From NCBI RefSeq assembly GCF_900095825.1, contig NZ_LT608315.1, forward strand, positions 2,376,722 to 2,409,311: a DNA stretch of 32,590 nt, read 5' to 3'. Made by a program: the position numbers and the translations under genes. Position 1 is the stretch's first letter. The number at the start of each line of letters is the position of its first letter. Under the pieces are notes generated by a model that ran no database searches, was not told the DNA's origin, and saw only the letters and a program-made list of their open reading frames with translations. Source of the stretch: Acidaminococcus massiliensis (GTDB lineage Bacteria; Bacillota; Negativicutes; Acidaminococcales; Acidaminococcaceae). Below are positions 1-7,838 of this stretch, one piece after another.

Positions 1-43
1 CAAAGGCCCGCCCTTCCCGGCCGCCTGTTTTTCATAGTCAAGA

Positions 44-149
44 AGTCAGACATCAGCTTTTTGGCGATGAGCAGGACGGACCTGCTACTAAGCCGTACAG
101 AGCTGACGCCTGACGTCTCAAGGCCCGTCAGGGCCGTTTCTGAATTCTT
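44..149. repeat. Palindromic repeat, copy 1 (left end degenerate)
   Basis: This stretch is clearly similar, by eye, to the better preserved copy at 1267-1407. Shared blocks include the central GCAGGACGGACCTGCT and the right-hand block with TGACGTCTCAAGGCCCG, a GGGCCG, and the terminal TCTGAATTCTT. The two arms pair with each other around the GACGGAC loop near 74-80. The outer part of the left arm (about 1-43) no longer matches, so this copy is truncated or diverged there. It lies in direct orientation relative to copy 2, with the nuclease-like gene between them. Confidence 0.75.
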
Positions 150-277
150 GTTTCTCTCTTACAACACTTTTTTCCACTTAATGACGGTATTTTTCCACCC
201 AGGAAGGAAGTTCTTGTTTCTTGACGAATGGTATCACCATTGGACCCTTGCAAATTTTATAGAAAGATGGTGATTCC

Positions 278-1249
278 ATGAAAATCTCTACCACTGTTGC
301 CCAGGATCTGGACACGTGGCAGGAAGAACAAGCCTTGGATGCTGCCTGCTGCCGGCTCCTGGCCAACAAAATCGTTTTGGCCCATATCCTCCAGGGCTGT
401 CTCCCGGAATATGAGCACTGTTCCATTCCCGAACTGCTTCCCTGTCTGGAAGGGACGCCGGAAATCTGCTCTGCTCCTGTGGATCAGGATGCTTTGAATC
501 CCGGACGCATCAGAGGCGAAAACACGGCGGACAAAAGCATCACGGAAGGGAATGTGAATTTTGACATCCTGTTTTCGGCACGTACTCCCAATGGCAGGGA
601 TTCTCGGCAGATTTTCATCAACGTGGAAAGTCAGAATGACTGGGACCCGGGCTATCCCCTGCTGAAGCGGGCCTTCTATTACTGTGGAAGGCTGCTTTCC
701 CGGCAAAAAGGGATTGTCTTCCAGAATTCTGACTACCAGAAACTCCAGAAAGTCTATTCTCTCTGGGTCTGCCTGGACCCACCGAAATCCAAGCAGAACA
801 CACTGACTGCCTTCCATATGAAAGAAGAAAATTTGGTGGGGAATGCCAAATATGATAAAATGGATTATGATATGGTGTCCATGATGCTGATTTGCCTAGG
901 ACAGCCGGACCATCGGCAGGAGGACATCATCCACCTGCTCAGTGTCCTTTTGTCCACAGAAATGGACCCTGATGTAAAGAAAGAGATCCTGGAACGGGAA
1001 TATGATATTCCCATGACCATTGAGATGAAAAGGGAGGCGGAAACCATGTGCGGTATCGGACACGCCATTGCGAGAAAGAACTTGGAAAAGGGGATAGAAC
1101 AAGGCCTTGAAAAAGGCCGCTTGGAAGAACGGGAAGCCAACATTATTGCCATGCTGAAAGAAAAGGTCCCCATGGCGACCATTTCCCGGATCACCCATTA
1201 CTCCCTGGATCAGATCCAGAAGCTGGGGAAATTGCATGGGGTGCTGTAA
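278..1249 (+). CDS. PD-(D/E)XK nuclease family protein (Rpn / PDDEXK_2-like)
   Basis: The protein has 323 residues and no signal peptide or membrane segment. The candidate nuclease core is visible as FDILF (Asp96) followed by NVESQND (Glu117, Gln119), the D...ExQ pattern of the PDDEXK_2 / Rpn-like family. The C-terminus has the Gly/Glu spacing (GIEQGLEKGRLEER near 270-285) and a short helical end that are common in that family. Members are often annotated as 'PD-(D/E)XK nuclease family transposase'; Rpn proteins act as DNases that promote RecA-independent recombination, but the role of this one is unknown. The upstream ribosome site is weak (GATGGTG before ATG), and no convincing promoter was found in 150-277. 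The gene is bracketed by two copies of a palindromic repeat and is one of only two plus-strand genes here, which suggests an acquired cassette. Confidence 0.75.
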   Translation: MKISTTVAQDLDTWQEEQALDAACCRLLANKIVLAHILQGCLPEYEHCSIPELLPCLEGTPEICSAPVDQDALNPGRIRGENTADKSITEGNVNFDILFSARTPNGRDSRQIFINVESQNDWDPGYPLLKRAFYYCGRLLSRQKGIVFQNSDYQKLQKVYSLWVCLDPPKSKQNTLTAFHMKEENLVGNAKYDKMDYDMVSMMLICLGQPDHRQEDIIHLLSVLLSTEMDPDVKKEILEREYDIPMTIEMKREAETMCGIGHAIARKNLEKGIEQGLEKGRLEEREANIIAMLKEKVPMATISRITHYSLDQIQKLGKLHGVL

Positions 1250-1266
1250 GTAGGATAGCCCTTAAT

Positions 1267-1407
1267 AAGAATTCAGACCGGCCCTTTCGGGCCTTTCAGA
1301 TGTCAGACGTCAGCTTGTTGGCGATAAGCAGGACGGACCTGCTGCTTAACCGAACAAAAGCTGACGTCCGACGTCTCAAGGCCCGGCAGGGCCGTGTCTG
1401 AATTCTT
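1267..1407. repeat. 141-bp palindromic repeat, copy 2 (MITE-like)
   Basis: The element begins AAGAATTCAGAC and ends GTCTGAATTCTT, a perfect 12-bp terminal inverted repeat. The whole element folds on itself: GACGTCAGCTT on the left pairs with AAGCTGACGTC on the right, and AAGCAG with CTGCTT around a GACGGAC loop. Each arm also carries its own small GGCCC/GGGCC hairpin. It starts 17 bases after the stop of the nuclease-like gene and could act as its transcription terminator. It encodes no protein. The size and full palindromy fit a miniature inverted-repeat element or a large REP-type repeat; no target duplication was identified. Confidence 0.8.
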
Positions 1408-1671
1408 TTTGACGTCTCAAAACCCTCTGGACGGCCGGGACGGGCTCCCCTGCGGGTAGCCCCTACCACGTTGGGGTCAGAGATGCAACGGAAAATCATA
1501 GAAATCGGGTTGTCGAAGATTCCGTTTCTATGACCGTTAGATCGGACGTTCGATTGCAACGGTGTAGACCAACTATATAAAGTCAAGCCAATTTTAAAAT
1601 AAATTTCAGTTGCTATGGATCTTGGCAAAAGGGCGCACTTACCCAAGCCCCCTCTTGTGGGCTTAAAAAGA
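1408..1671. other. Gene-free structured stretch downstream of the IS110 transposase
   Basis: No convincing coding sequence is visible. Several strong inverted repeats are. GGGCT-CCC/GGG-AGCCC forms a near-perfect hairpin with a 3-base loop at 1442-1462. CATAGAAA/TTTCTATG forms an 8-bp stem with a 20-base loop at 1497-1532. ACCGTT/AACGGT lies immediately next to it at 1533-1563, with inner GATCG/CGAT pairing. AAGCCC/GGGCTT is at 1645-1664. The first bases (GACGTCTCAA at 1411) echo the end of the neighbouring palindromic repeat and may be a decayed third copy. Part of this stretch probably belongs to the 3' end of the insertion sequence, but the boundary cannot be fixed from one copy. Confidence 0.5.
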
Positions 1672-2841
1672 TCAGGCTAAATAAGGGCAGCCACTAATAC
1701 CCAGCCGGTAAATCAATCGGATCAGTTTCTTGGCTACATGGGACAAAGCGATTTTGTAAGGCTTGTGTTCTGACAGTTTCTTTTCAAGGTATTCTTTGAA
1801 TCTCGGTACGTTCTGTGCAACCAGGCGGGCGGCAAGGTACAGTGTCTTTCGCAGATAGGGGGATCCTCTTTTTTCCATCTTGTTATGCTTCGAATGGTAG
1901 TCTCCAGAGTCATGTTTGGAAGGTGACATCCCTGCGTAAGCCAGGAGCTTGTCGACATCCGGAAAACGCTTGAAATCACCAACTTCGCCCAGAATGCTGG
2001 CACAAAGGGTATAACCGATCCCTGGTATGTCAATAATCGAAGATTCTTCCTGGTCCACCATTTCCTTAAGCTTCTCATCGATTTCAACGATATGCTGCTT
2101 CAACACTTCAATATCCGTAATGGTATGGACGAGTTCCATAGAAGCCGAAAGCGAGACTTTACCGATAGAACGGCATGCTGCCTGGTGGATTTCCAAAGCC
2201 TTGCTTTTGTCAAATCTCCCCTGTGAGGCATCACTTAACAGGCGCGTCAGCCGCTTCATGCTGCAATGAGCAATCTGTTCATGGCCAGGATAGGCTTTTA
2301 GAAGCGCATAGATTGAAGCAAGATGGATGGAAGATGTCAGCCCTTCCAGCTCTGGGAATAAAATCGTAACCAGACGGGAAACTGATATCTTTAGCTTGGA
2401 ACACTTCTGCATGGTTTGAGATCTGTAACGAGAGAGTGATTTCATTTCCTCGTTATGGTACAATGAAGAAGAGTAGGTTTGGGAACCTTTCCCTGACACA
2501 ATCATCTGTGCAATAGCGCAGGCATCGACTTTATCAGTCTTGGTCTTACGCAGGCTGAATCCTTGCTTGTATCTATTCGTGAGAAGCGGATTGAAAGTGA
2601 GCAGTGGAAGGTCATGTTCTGAGATGAAATGGGCGAGATTCGAGGAATAGTGACCGGTTGCTTCCAATCCTACTCTTATTTTATCTTTTGGAATGCCCAG
2701 TTCAGAAATCTTGGAAAGGAGCATGTCAAAGCCTTCCCGTGAATTGGGAAATGTAAAAGATTCAACTGTTTTCAATGCATCCGAGTCAATGATACAGCAG
2801 TCATGTTTCCGCTTTGCAACGTCAATTCCGACACAAAGCAT
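1672..2841 (-). CDS. IS110-family transposase (DEDD recombinase)
   Basis: This 389-residue recombinase carries the two IS110 domains. The N-terminal RuvC-like DEDD domain shows GIDVAKRKHD (Asp7), VGLEATGHY (Glu60) and KTDKVDA (Asp103, Asp106). The C-terminal Transposase_20 domain shows DIPGIG and GEVGDFKRFP and ends with AGMSPSKHDSG, whose Ser near residue 312 is the expected catalytic serine. All expected catalytic residues are present, so the enzyme looks functional. The start at 2841 is set by a strong ribosome site, AAGGAGG at 2851-2857. The frame stays open upstream to 3075, but that part runs into tpsA and does not resemble the family. IS110 enzymes cut and join a circular intermediate guided by an element-encoded bridge RNA. 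The protein is longer than the roughly 326-residue IS621 enzyme. Confidence 0.95.
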   Translation of the reverse strand: MLCVGIDVAKRKHDCCIIDSDALKTVESFTFPNSREGFDMLLSKISELGIPKDKIRVGLEATGHYSSNLAHFISEHDLPLLTFNPLLTNRYKQGFSLRKTKTDKVDACAIAQMIVSGKGSQTYSSSLYHNEEMKSLSRYRSQTMQKCSKLKISVSRLVTILFPELEGLTSSIHLASIYALLKAYPGHEQIAHCSMKRLTRLLSDASQGRFDKSKALEIHQAACRSIGKVSLSASMELVHTITDIEVLKQHIVEIDEKLKEMVDQEESSIIDIPGIGYTLCASILGEVGDFKRFPDVDKLLAYAGMSPSKHDSGDYHSKHNKMEKRGSPYLRKTLYLAARLVAQNVPRFKEYLEKKLSEHKPYKIALSHVAKKLIRLIYRLGISGCPYLA

Positions 2842-3019
2842 AAAAATCAACCTCCTTTTTTTGAATTGGCAGCTGTGCATCAAAGCCACAGAGACTTCAT
2901 CATAATGTATCCTCGCTAGATATGAACCGTCGAGCGGTATCCAACTCATTAACAAATTGAATGAATTCTGTGGTCGGACTCTACAAAAACCGTCAAGCGG
3001 TAGGGGCGCGCAACCGATC
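2842..3019 (-). ncRNA. Candidate IS110 bridge RNA / 5' noncoding end
   Basis: This noncoding stretch precedes the transposase on the same strand, where IS110-group elements encode their bridge RNA. Visible structure includes a 7-bp closing stem (CCACAGA at 2886-2892 with TCTGTGG at 2967-2973) around a 74-base interior. That interior contains small hairpins TATC/GATA, ACCG/CGGT and TCATT/AATGA. A 15-base motif, AACCGTCRAGCGGTA, occurs at 2925-2939 inside the interior and again at 2988-3002 near the presumed element end. Transcript ends and the identity of the binding loops are not proven. The structured stretch on the other side of the transposase is the alternative location. Confidence 0.4.
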
Positions 3020-3031
3020 CACAGCTCCATT

Positions 3032-5755
3032 CTAATCGTACCGTAATTCACTATAAAAGGGAATATCTGGTACAACTCTATTATACGAGGGGTAGGCCTT
3101 GTCGTTGTTGGTAGAACCGGTTTTGTTCAGTACGCCGGATCCCCGGCCACCGGCCCAGAGGATCTGCTGTCCGTTGGGCGTGGTCAGGGAGTTTTCCAGG
3201 ATGGTGGTGATGGTGGCCAGGTAGGAATCCCCTACGGCGGAACCCCCTTTGGTATCTCCCTGGGCCAGTTCTTTGGATGCGAACCAGTTGGTAGCCAAGA
3301 GATGGCTGATGTCATCCTTCAGGTTGTTGTAGACCGTCTCTCCATTGAGCATCTTGGTGGTATCGGTGCTGGCCGTATCACTCTGGAGATTGGAAAGAGC
3401 CGTGGCCAGGTAGGTCTTGAACTGGGCTGCGGTCACATTCGAACCATCGGCATTGCGCACATAAGTATTGGTCTTATTGCCCACCGTTTCGGTCACGATT
3501 TTGACCCCGCTGTCCTGGCTGATATACCGATTGGCAAAGTTGGCCGTGTTATAGGTGAGTTGGTAGTTCAGCCATTGTTCCAAGGTCATGCTGCCCTTGG
3601 TGATGACGACGGAAGCATAGCCCTTCCCCTTATCCACGCTGACGCTGGTAGAACTCCCATCTCCCAGCCAGCGGACATTCTGGGTATCGGCTTCAGAGAA
3701 GGTGTAATGGGGCTGTCCAGCAGCATATTCCTGGGCTTCCGTGGTATATTCATAGGTCCCATCTGCCTTCTTCACATAATTGCCGTTGGCGTCTTTTACA
3801 TAGTTGACGCCCTGATAATGATAGGCCGGGACCGTGCCGCTTTTCAGGTAGTTTTCCACGGTCTTTTCCACCAGGGTATCCCAGGTGTCCGTCCCGTATA
3901 CATAGGCCCCATAACTGTTCCCGGAGTTGATGATCCCGGTGGCCGTCACATCTCCTCCCCCGGAATCCAGGGTCAGAGTTCCCCCGTTGAGGCCGATGGC
4001 GATTTCCCCGTTAAGGGTGATCTTCCCGCCGCTGGTCTTGATCAGCCGGTCATCCTTTGCCCCATCCGCTGTACCGCTGCTGTCCACATGGCCAAAATAG
4101 GTACCGACCGTATGGCCCGTAGGATCTGCCTTGCCCGTAAGGGTCCCTTCCCCATACCCTTTGGTATTGGCAGAATCACTGGCATATTTCACCGTCCCGC
4201 CAGTAGCAGAGGTGAAATCTCCCCCATTGGTATCGATGTTCGCATTGATGATCACGGCACCGATCTGGTCCCCGTTGCTGTCCGCATTCAGGACCACATT
4301 CAATTTGTTGGACGTGGAAGAGATATTGCCATTGATGGTGATATTCCGCATGGCATCCAGGGTAAAGGTGGCATCTTTTCCTGCTGTCTTTTCGATATCA
4401 TTTTTGACGATGATATTGGCGGATCCGTTGGTGGCTGCTGCCTGGATGGTCACATTGGTGCCCGCATTCAGCATTTTTTCCACCATATCGGTAGAGATCC
4501 AGGTCACGGCGCTGTTCACGGAAGAGGCATTGGCGGTGGTGGCATCGGGGTCGTTGTAGCCGATGGAGGCACTGCCACTAGTGAAATCAGAATCTGCAGC
4601 AGTTTTCTTTTCCGCGTTGTCATAGTTGCTGGTGGTGGTGGGATCACTGTCGGCAATGATCACATCCAAGGGGTCCAGCAACCATTCCCCGGCCTTGCCC
4701 TGGGTCCCTTTGGCGTCGATGGTCAGCCCATTTCCCAGGCTCAGCACGTCCCCGGAAGTTTCGATCTTGCCCCCGTCCACGCTGCCTTTGGCCAGCAGGT
4801 TGGTGTTGTCGTGGACCACGGTCTTCTGACCGATGACTTTGATGCTGCCGGCGCTCTGGCCTTCGTCTGTGCCGGATGCGTCCAGGGTTCCGCTCACTTC
4901 CACTTGGCCGCTTTGGCCCCCGTCCAGGAGGATTTGGCCTTTTTCATCTTTCCGCAGGGTCCTGGCTTCGATGGTGCCGGTATTATTCACTACGGTGCCC
5001 AGCACATCGTCGGCACTTTTAGCGGTCATTACCACATAGCCCCCGTCGGCCTGGATCCTGCCGCTGTTGAGGGCTTTAGCCTGGGCCAGTTCTCCGTCCA
5101 CGGCATAATTCAGCTTCCCGTCGCTGTCCGGGGAAAGGGTCAGCTGTTTGGCGGCGGCCAGGGCTACGGTGCCCCCCGGATTGCTGATGGTACCGGTATT
5201 TTCCACCTGGGCCGCATGGAGGGCCACCAGGCCGCCCTGGGCCGTGATGGTGCCCTCATTCAGGATGGCGCTGTTGTTCCCTTCCCCGATGGTCAAGTTC
5301 AAGTTGGCGGTACTGCCTGCGAAACTCTTCATGAAAGTGTCGCTGAGCTGGGCGGTGGAAGCCACCAAGCTCCCTACTTCAATGCTAGACGTCTTGCCGA
5401 ACACCACCCCGTTGGGGTTCACCAGAAACAGGTTCCCGTTGGCGGACAGAGCCCCGTCGATGACGGATTTCTGGCCTCCGGTGATCCGGTTCAGGGCCAC
5501 CGCGTCCCGGCCGGGCTGGGCGAATTTCACCGCTTCATCCCGGGCAATGTTGAACTGGGTCCAGTCCACCGCCATTTTCCCGCTCTGCTGGGTGACGGTC
5601 ATGTTCTTCCCGTTCTGGGCAATGGTGCCCTGGCCGGACTGGATCTGGCCGCCAGTGGGCATGGCATAGGCCGTTCCCCCCAGGGACAGGGCCAACAGCA
5701 CCCCCGCCGACAGTTTCCGTTTCCATTTCTTCGTATATTTCAAATGTTTATCCAT
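3032..5755 (-). CDS. TpsA-type secreted exoprotein (filamentous haemagglutinin N-terminal domain)
   Basis: The protein has 907 residues. A basic N-terminus and hydrophobic core ending in AYA near residue 31 form the signal peptide. The TPS secretion domain follows, with the hallmark NLFLVNPNGVVFG (NPNG at 113-116) and an Ala/Gly-rich beta-helix pattern to about residue 350. GEWLLDPLDVII is a segment often seen in FHA-like proteins. The C-terminal half is rich in Thr, Asn, Asp and Tyr and was not recognised. The start at 5755 has a good ribosome site (GGAGG nine bases upstream); an ATG nine codons earlier lacks one. The gene lies 30 bases after tpsB, its expected outer-membrane transporter. 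Its stop lies about 30 bases from the first IS110 motif, leaving no room for a terminator, so the true C-terminus may have been lost. Confidence 0.85.
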   Translation of the reverse strand: MDKHLKYTKKWKRKLSAGVLLALSLGGTAYAMPTGGQIQSGQGTIAQNGKNMTVTQQSGKMAVDWTQFNIARDEAVKFAQPGRDAVALNRITGGQKSVIDGALSANGNLFLVNPNGVVFGKTSSIEVGSLVASTAQLSDTFMKSFAGSTANLNLTIGEGNNSAILNEGTITAQGGLVALHAAQVENTGTISNPGGTVALAAAKQLTLSPDSDGKLNYAVDGELAQAKALNSGRIQADGGYVVMTAKSADDVLGTVVNNTGTIEARTLRKDEKGQILLDGGQSGQVEVSGTLDASGTDEGQSAGSIKVIGQKTVVHDNTNLLAKGSVDGGKIETSGDVLSLGNGLTIDAKGTQGKAGEWLLDPLDVIIADSDPTTTSNYDNAEKKTAADSDFTSGSASIGYNDPDATTANASSVNSAVTWISTDMVEKMLNAGTNVTIQAAATNGSANIIVKNDIEKTAGKDATFTLDAMRNITINGNISSTSNKLNVVLNADSNGDQIGAVIINANIDTNGGDFTSATGGTVKYASDSANTKGYGEGTLTGKADPTGHTVGTYFGHVDSSGTADGAKDDRLIKTSGGKITLNGEIAIGLNGGTLTLDSGGGDVTATGIINSGNSYGAYVYGTDTWDTLVEKTVENYLKSGTVPAYHYQGVNYVKDANGNYVKKADGTYEYTTEAQEYAAGQPHYTFSEADTQNVRWLGDGSSTSVSVDKGKGYASVVITKGSMTLEQWLNYQLTYNTANFANRYISQDSGVKIVTETVGNKTNTYVRNADGSNVTAAQFKTYLATALSNLQSDTASTDTTKMLNGETVYNNLKDDISHLLATNWFASKELAQGDTKGGSAVGDSYLATITTILENSLTTPNGQQILWAGGRGSGVLNKTGSTNNDKAYPSYNRVVPDIPFYSELRYD

Positions 5756-5785
5756 AGTTCTGTTCCTCCAGTGAACCTTCATCTC

Positions 5786-7552
5786 TTAGAAGTACACGCC
5801 GCCGATCAGCCAGAAATGACCGTTCTTATGGCTGGTGTCGCTGACCGGTTCCTCGGCTCCCAATCTCCAGGCATAATCTGCCCGGACGAACCAGTCCTGA
5901 TACCGGGACCAGATCAGCCCGATGCCCACATCCTGCAGGTTCCGATGGTTCTTTTCTCCCGCCGGGGTCAGGCTGCTGTCATGATTCATCCATACGCCCC
6001 CGTGTTCCAGGTAGAAGGCCAGGTGGAGCTGCTGTTCCTGCTTCTTGAGCGGCAGCAGCCAGCGGAGTTCCGCCCTTGTGAGATATCCAGTATCCCCGGA
6101 GCCTTCACTGGTGGGGTACGCCCGGAGGCCGTAAGGCCCGCCCAGATAGAAATGTTCAGAAGAATCCAGGTTGGAGAAGGCGTACTGGCCCCGGGCAGTC
6201 AGCAGCAGGTACGTCCGGCCGTCCAGGTTCTGCCGCCGCTGGATGTAGCCGGTGGCCTTGTGGTAGGTGCCGTTGGTCCGCGGGCTGCCGGCCAGCCACT
6301 GGGTATAGATATCGGGAGAATAGAAAGCATCATTGGTGATGTTCCCCCATTTGTATTCCACCCGCCAATCAGTGGACCCCAGGGTATCTTCGTCGTCCCC
6401 ATAGAGGGACAGGATCCCTGCATCCCCGTTCTTGTCTCCGTAGGTGGAATTCCAGATCCGGCGGTATTCATCTTTGATGTCGCTGTGTTCGTAGCGGACC
6501 CCGGCGTACAGGTTGTGCTTCCGGCTCCGGCGGATGGCATAATCCAGCCCCAGGGATGCCACCTTGGAGTGGCCCACCCCATCGTACTGGGCGAATTCAT
6601 CTCCCAAATCGTAGCTGAGCACGTTGTATCCGGCAGAGAAACGCCATCCATCCCGGATCACCGGCAGGGTGTAGTTCAGGCCCCAGTCGAACATCTTCCG
6701 GCCGGAAGTGGAGACATTGGCCATCAGATGGTCCCCTTCGTGGGCCAGGTTCAGGAAGTCGTAATTCACGGAATACTGGTTGTACCCCATGGACCGGCTG
6801 CCGTAGTTGCTGGCCGTGAAGAGCCCCTGTTTGCCTTTGTATTCATCCACATCCAGCACCACATGGACGCTGCCAGGCTTGGAGCCTTTCTGCAGCGTAG
6901 CCTTGGCATCAGCCCCAGCCAGGTCGGTCAGGAGCCATACGGCCCGTTCCAGGCTGTCCCGGGTGAGATATTTTTCTTTCTTCAGGAAGTTGGTTTCCCG
7001 TTCCAGGGCCCCCAGATGGATCTTGGTGTGGTTGTTCAGGGTGAAGCCGTCCAAGGTCCCTACGGTGACAGCGTATTCCACGATCCCATCATTGATCTTC
7101 TGCACCGGCAGGTAGGCATGGGCCACCAGATACCCTTTGCCCCGGAAGTACCGAGTCAGGGTGTCAGCCCCGTCCTGGAGGTCTTTAAAAGAAAGCAGCT
7201 GGCCTTTTTTATCCGCCAGCAGGGCTTGGAGCTCCGCTTCCGGGATCACATCCTGGCCGGTGATCTTGAATCCGTTCACTTGGACCTTCAGGGTATCCGG
7301 CAGTTCCATTTTGGGCCGTTCTGTTTCTTCGATGGCGATCTGACCGGCGGCAGAGGCGGCCCGCTGGGCTTCCGCCCGGGCCCGGTTCCGTGCCTCGTTC
7401 TGGAGCATGGTAGCATCACTCTGCCGTTCCCGGACAGTCCGAAGGGCTGCTGCGTCTTCCTGACTGGGTGCGGCTCCTGCTATAGCAGTGGGCAGCACGC
7501 CCAAGCTCAGGGCAATGGCGGCCCCGATCAATGGATTTAACTGTTTTTTCAT
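5786..7552 (-). CDS. TpsB-type outer-membrane transporter (ShlB/FhaC/HecB family)
   Basis: The 588-residue protein is the transporter of a two-partner secretion system and would export the neighbouring TpsA across the outer membrane. A signal peptide (MKKQLNP..., cleavage near residue 27) is followed by an Ala/Arg/Gln-rich helical stretch (about 33-75). A first POTRA domain (about 91-165, QVNGFKITGQ onward) and a second POTRA region to about 235 come next, then a beta-barrel to the C-terminal Phe588. LGGPYGLRAYP (470-480) matches the conserved loop-6 motif (GG-x-x-LRGY type) of the Omp85/TpsB superfamily. The ribosome site AAGGGGAG lies upstream of the ATG. The gene is first in the tpsB-tpsA operon. 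A TpsB in Firmicute-like gene surroundings implies a diderm Negativicute. Confidence 0.93.
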   Translation of the reverse strand: MKKQLNPLIGAAIALSLGVLPTAIAGAAPSQEDAAALRTVRERQSDATMLQNEARNRARAEAQRAASAAGQIAIEETERPKMELPDTLKVQVNGFKITGQDVIPEAELQALLADKKGQLLSFKDLQDGADTLTRYFRGKGYLVAHAYLPVQKINDGIVEYAVTVGTLDGFTLNNHTKIHLGALERETNFLKKEKYLTRDSLERAVWLLTDLAGADAKATLQKGSKPGSVHVVLDVDEYKGKQGLFTASNYGSRSMGYNQYSVNYDFLNLAHEGDHLMANVSTSGRKMFDWGLNYTLPVIRDGWRFSAGYNVLSYDLGDEFAQYDGVGHSKVASLGLDYAIRRSRKHNLYAGVRYEHSDIKDEYRRIWNSTYGDKNGDAGILSLYGDDEDTLGSTDWRVEYKWGNITNDAFYSPDIYTQWLAGSPRTNGTYHKATGYIQRRQNLDGRTYLLLTARGQYAFSNLDSSEHFYLGGPYGLRAYPTSEGSGDTGYLTRAELRWLLPLKKQEQQLHLAFYLEHGGVWMNHDSSLTPAGEKNHRNLQDVGIGLIWSRYQDWFVRADYAWRLGAEEPVSDTSHKNGHFWLIGGVYF

Positions 7553-7644
7553 TATGATTGTCTCCCCTTAAGCTGTCCTGTAAAAGCAATTATAAATAAT
7601 TGTTTTCTTTTTAGTATACTTTCGTATCTATTCTGCGTTCTCCT

Positions 7645-7677
7645 ATTATATACGAATCATTATTGAATATCCACTAT
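7645..7677 (-). promoter_or_regulatory. Possible promoter of tpsBA
   Basis: Read on the minus strand, a consensus TATAAT lies about 95 bases before the tpsB ATG within a markedly AT-rich stretch. The matching -35 position carries only a weak sequence. A GATATCC / GGATATT inverted pair lies just upstream and could be a regulatory site. The rest of 7553-7765 holds no coding sequence. Confidence 0.35.
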
Positions 7678-7765
7678 TCTTATCCGATTTTTTGTTTGGA
7701 TATCTGATGTTCACAAATTCTTTCCAACTGATTGTTTTTTGTCTATACTGAAATTTGGTACATAC

Positions 7766-7816
7766 AAAAAAAGGGTTGTTGCACGTTTGTGATTTTCACA
7801 CGTGCAACAACCCTTT
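7766..7816 (-). terminator. Intrinsic terminator of the hrcA-dnaJ operon
   Basis: On the minus strand, AAAGGGTTGTTGCACGT pairs perfectly with ACGTGCAACAACCCTTT, with further TGTGA/TCACA pairing in the loop, and is followed by a run of seven T. It begins about 20 bases after the dnaJ stop. It is one of the strongest hairpins in the window. Confidence 0.92.
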
Positions 7817-7838
7817 ATCTGTTTACTCCAACCTGACC

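Larger units (their letters stand above)
1640..3019 (-). mobile_element. IS110-family insertion sequence (ends approximate)
   Basis: The element is defined by its intact IS110-type transposase (1672-2841). Family members lack long terminal inverted repeats and usually make no target duplication, so the ends given here are estimates. The right boundary is limited by the tpsA stop codon at 3032. About 180 noncoding bases precede the transposase, a layout expected for the IS110 group, where the noncoding end encodes a bridge RNA. The left boundary lies somewhere between 1408 and 1671. Confidence 0.6.

Noticed and set aside
1296-1646. A 116-codon minus-strand frame between the repeat and the transposase
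   Set aside because: It runs through the palindromic repeat and hairpins, has no ribosome site, and its product resembles no family.
2842-3075. N-terminal extension of the IS110 transposase by 78 codons
   Set aside because: It reads through structured noncoding DNA and into the tpsA 3' end. The ATG at 2841 has a strong ribosome site and gives the normal family start.
3302-7540. A 1412-codon open frame on the plus strand spanning both tps genes
   Set aside because: It is antisense to tpsA and tpsB, has no family-like features, and its composition (rich in Gly, Ile, Val, Pro and His) is what an opposite frame of GC-biased codons gives. Stops are rare in that frame for the same reason.
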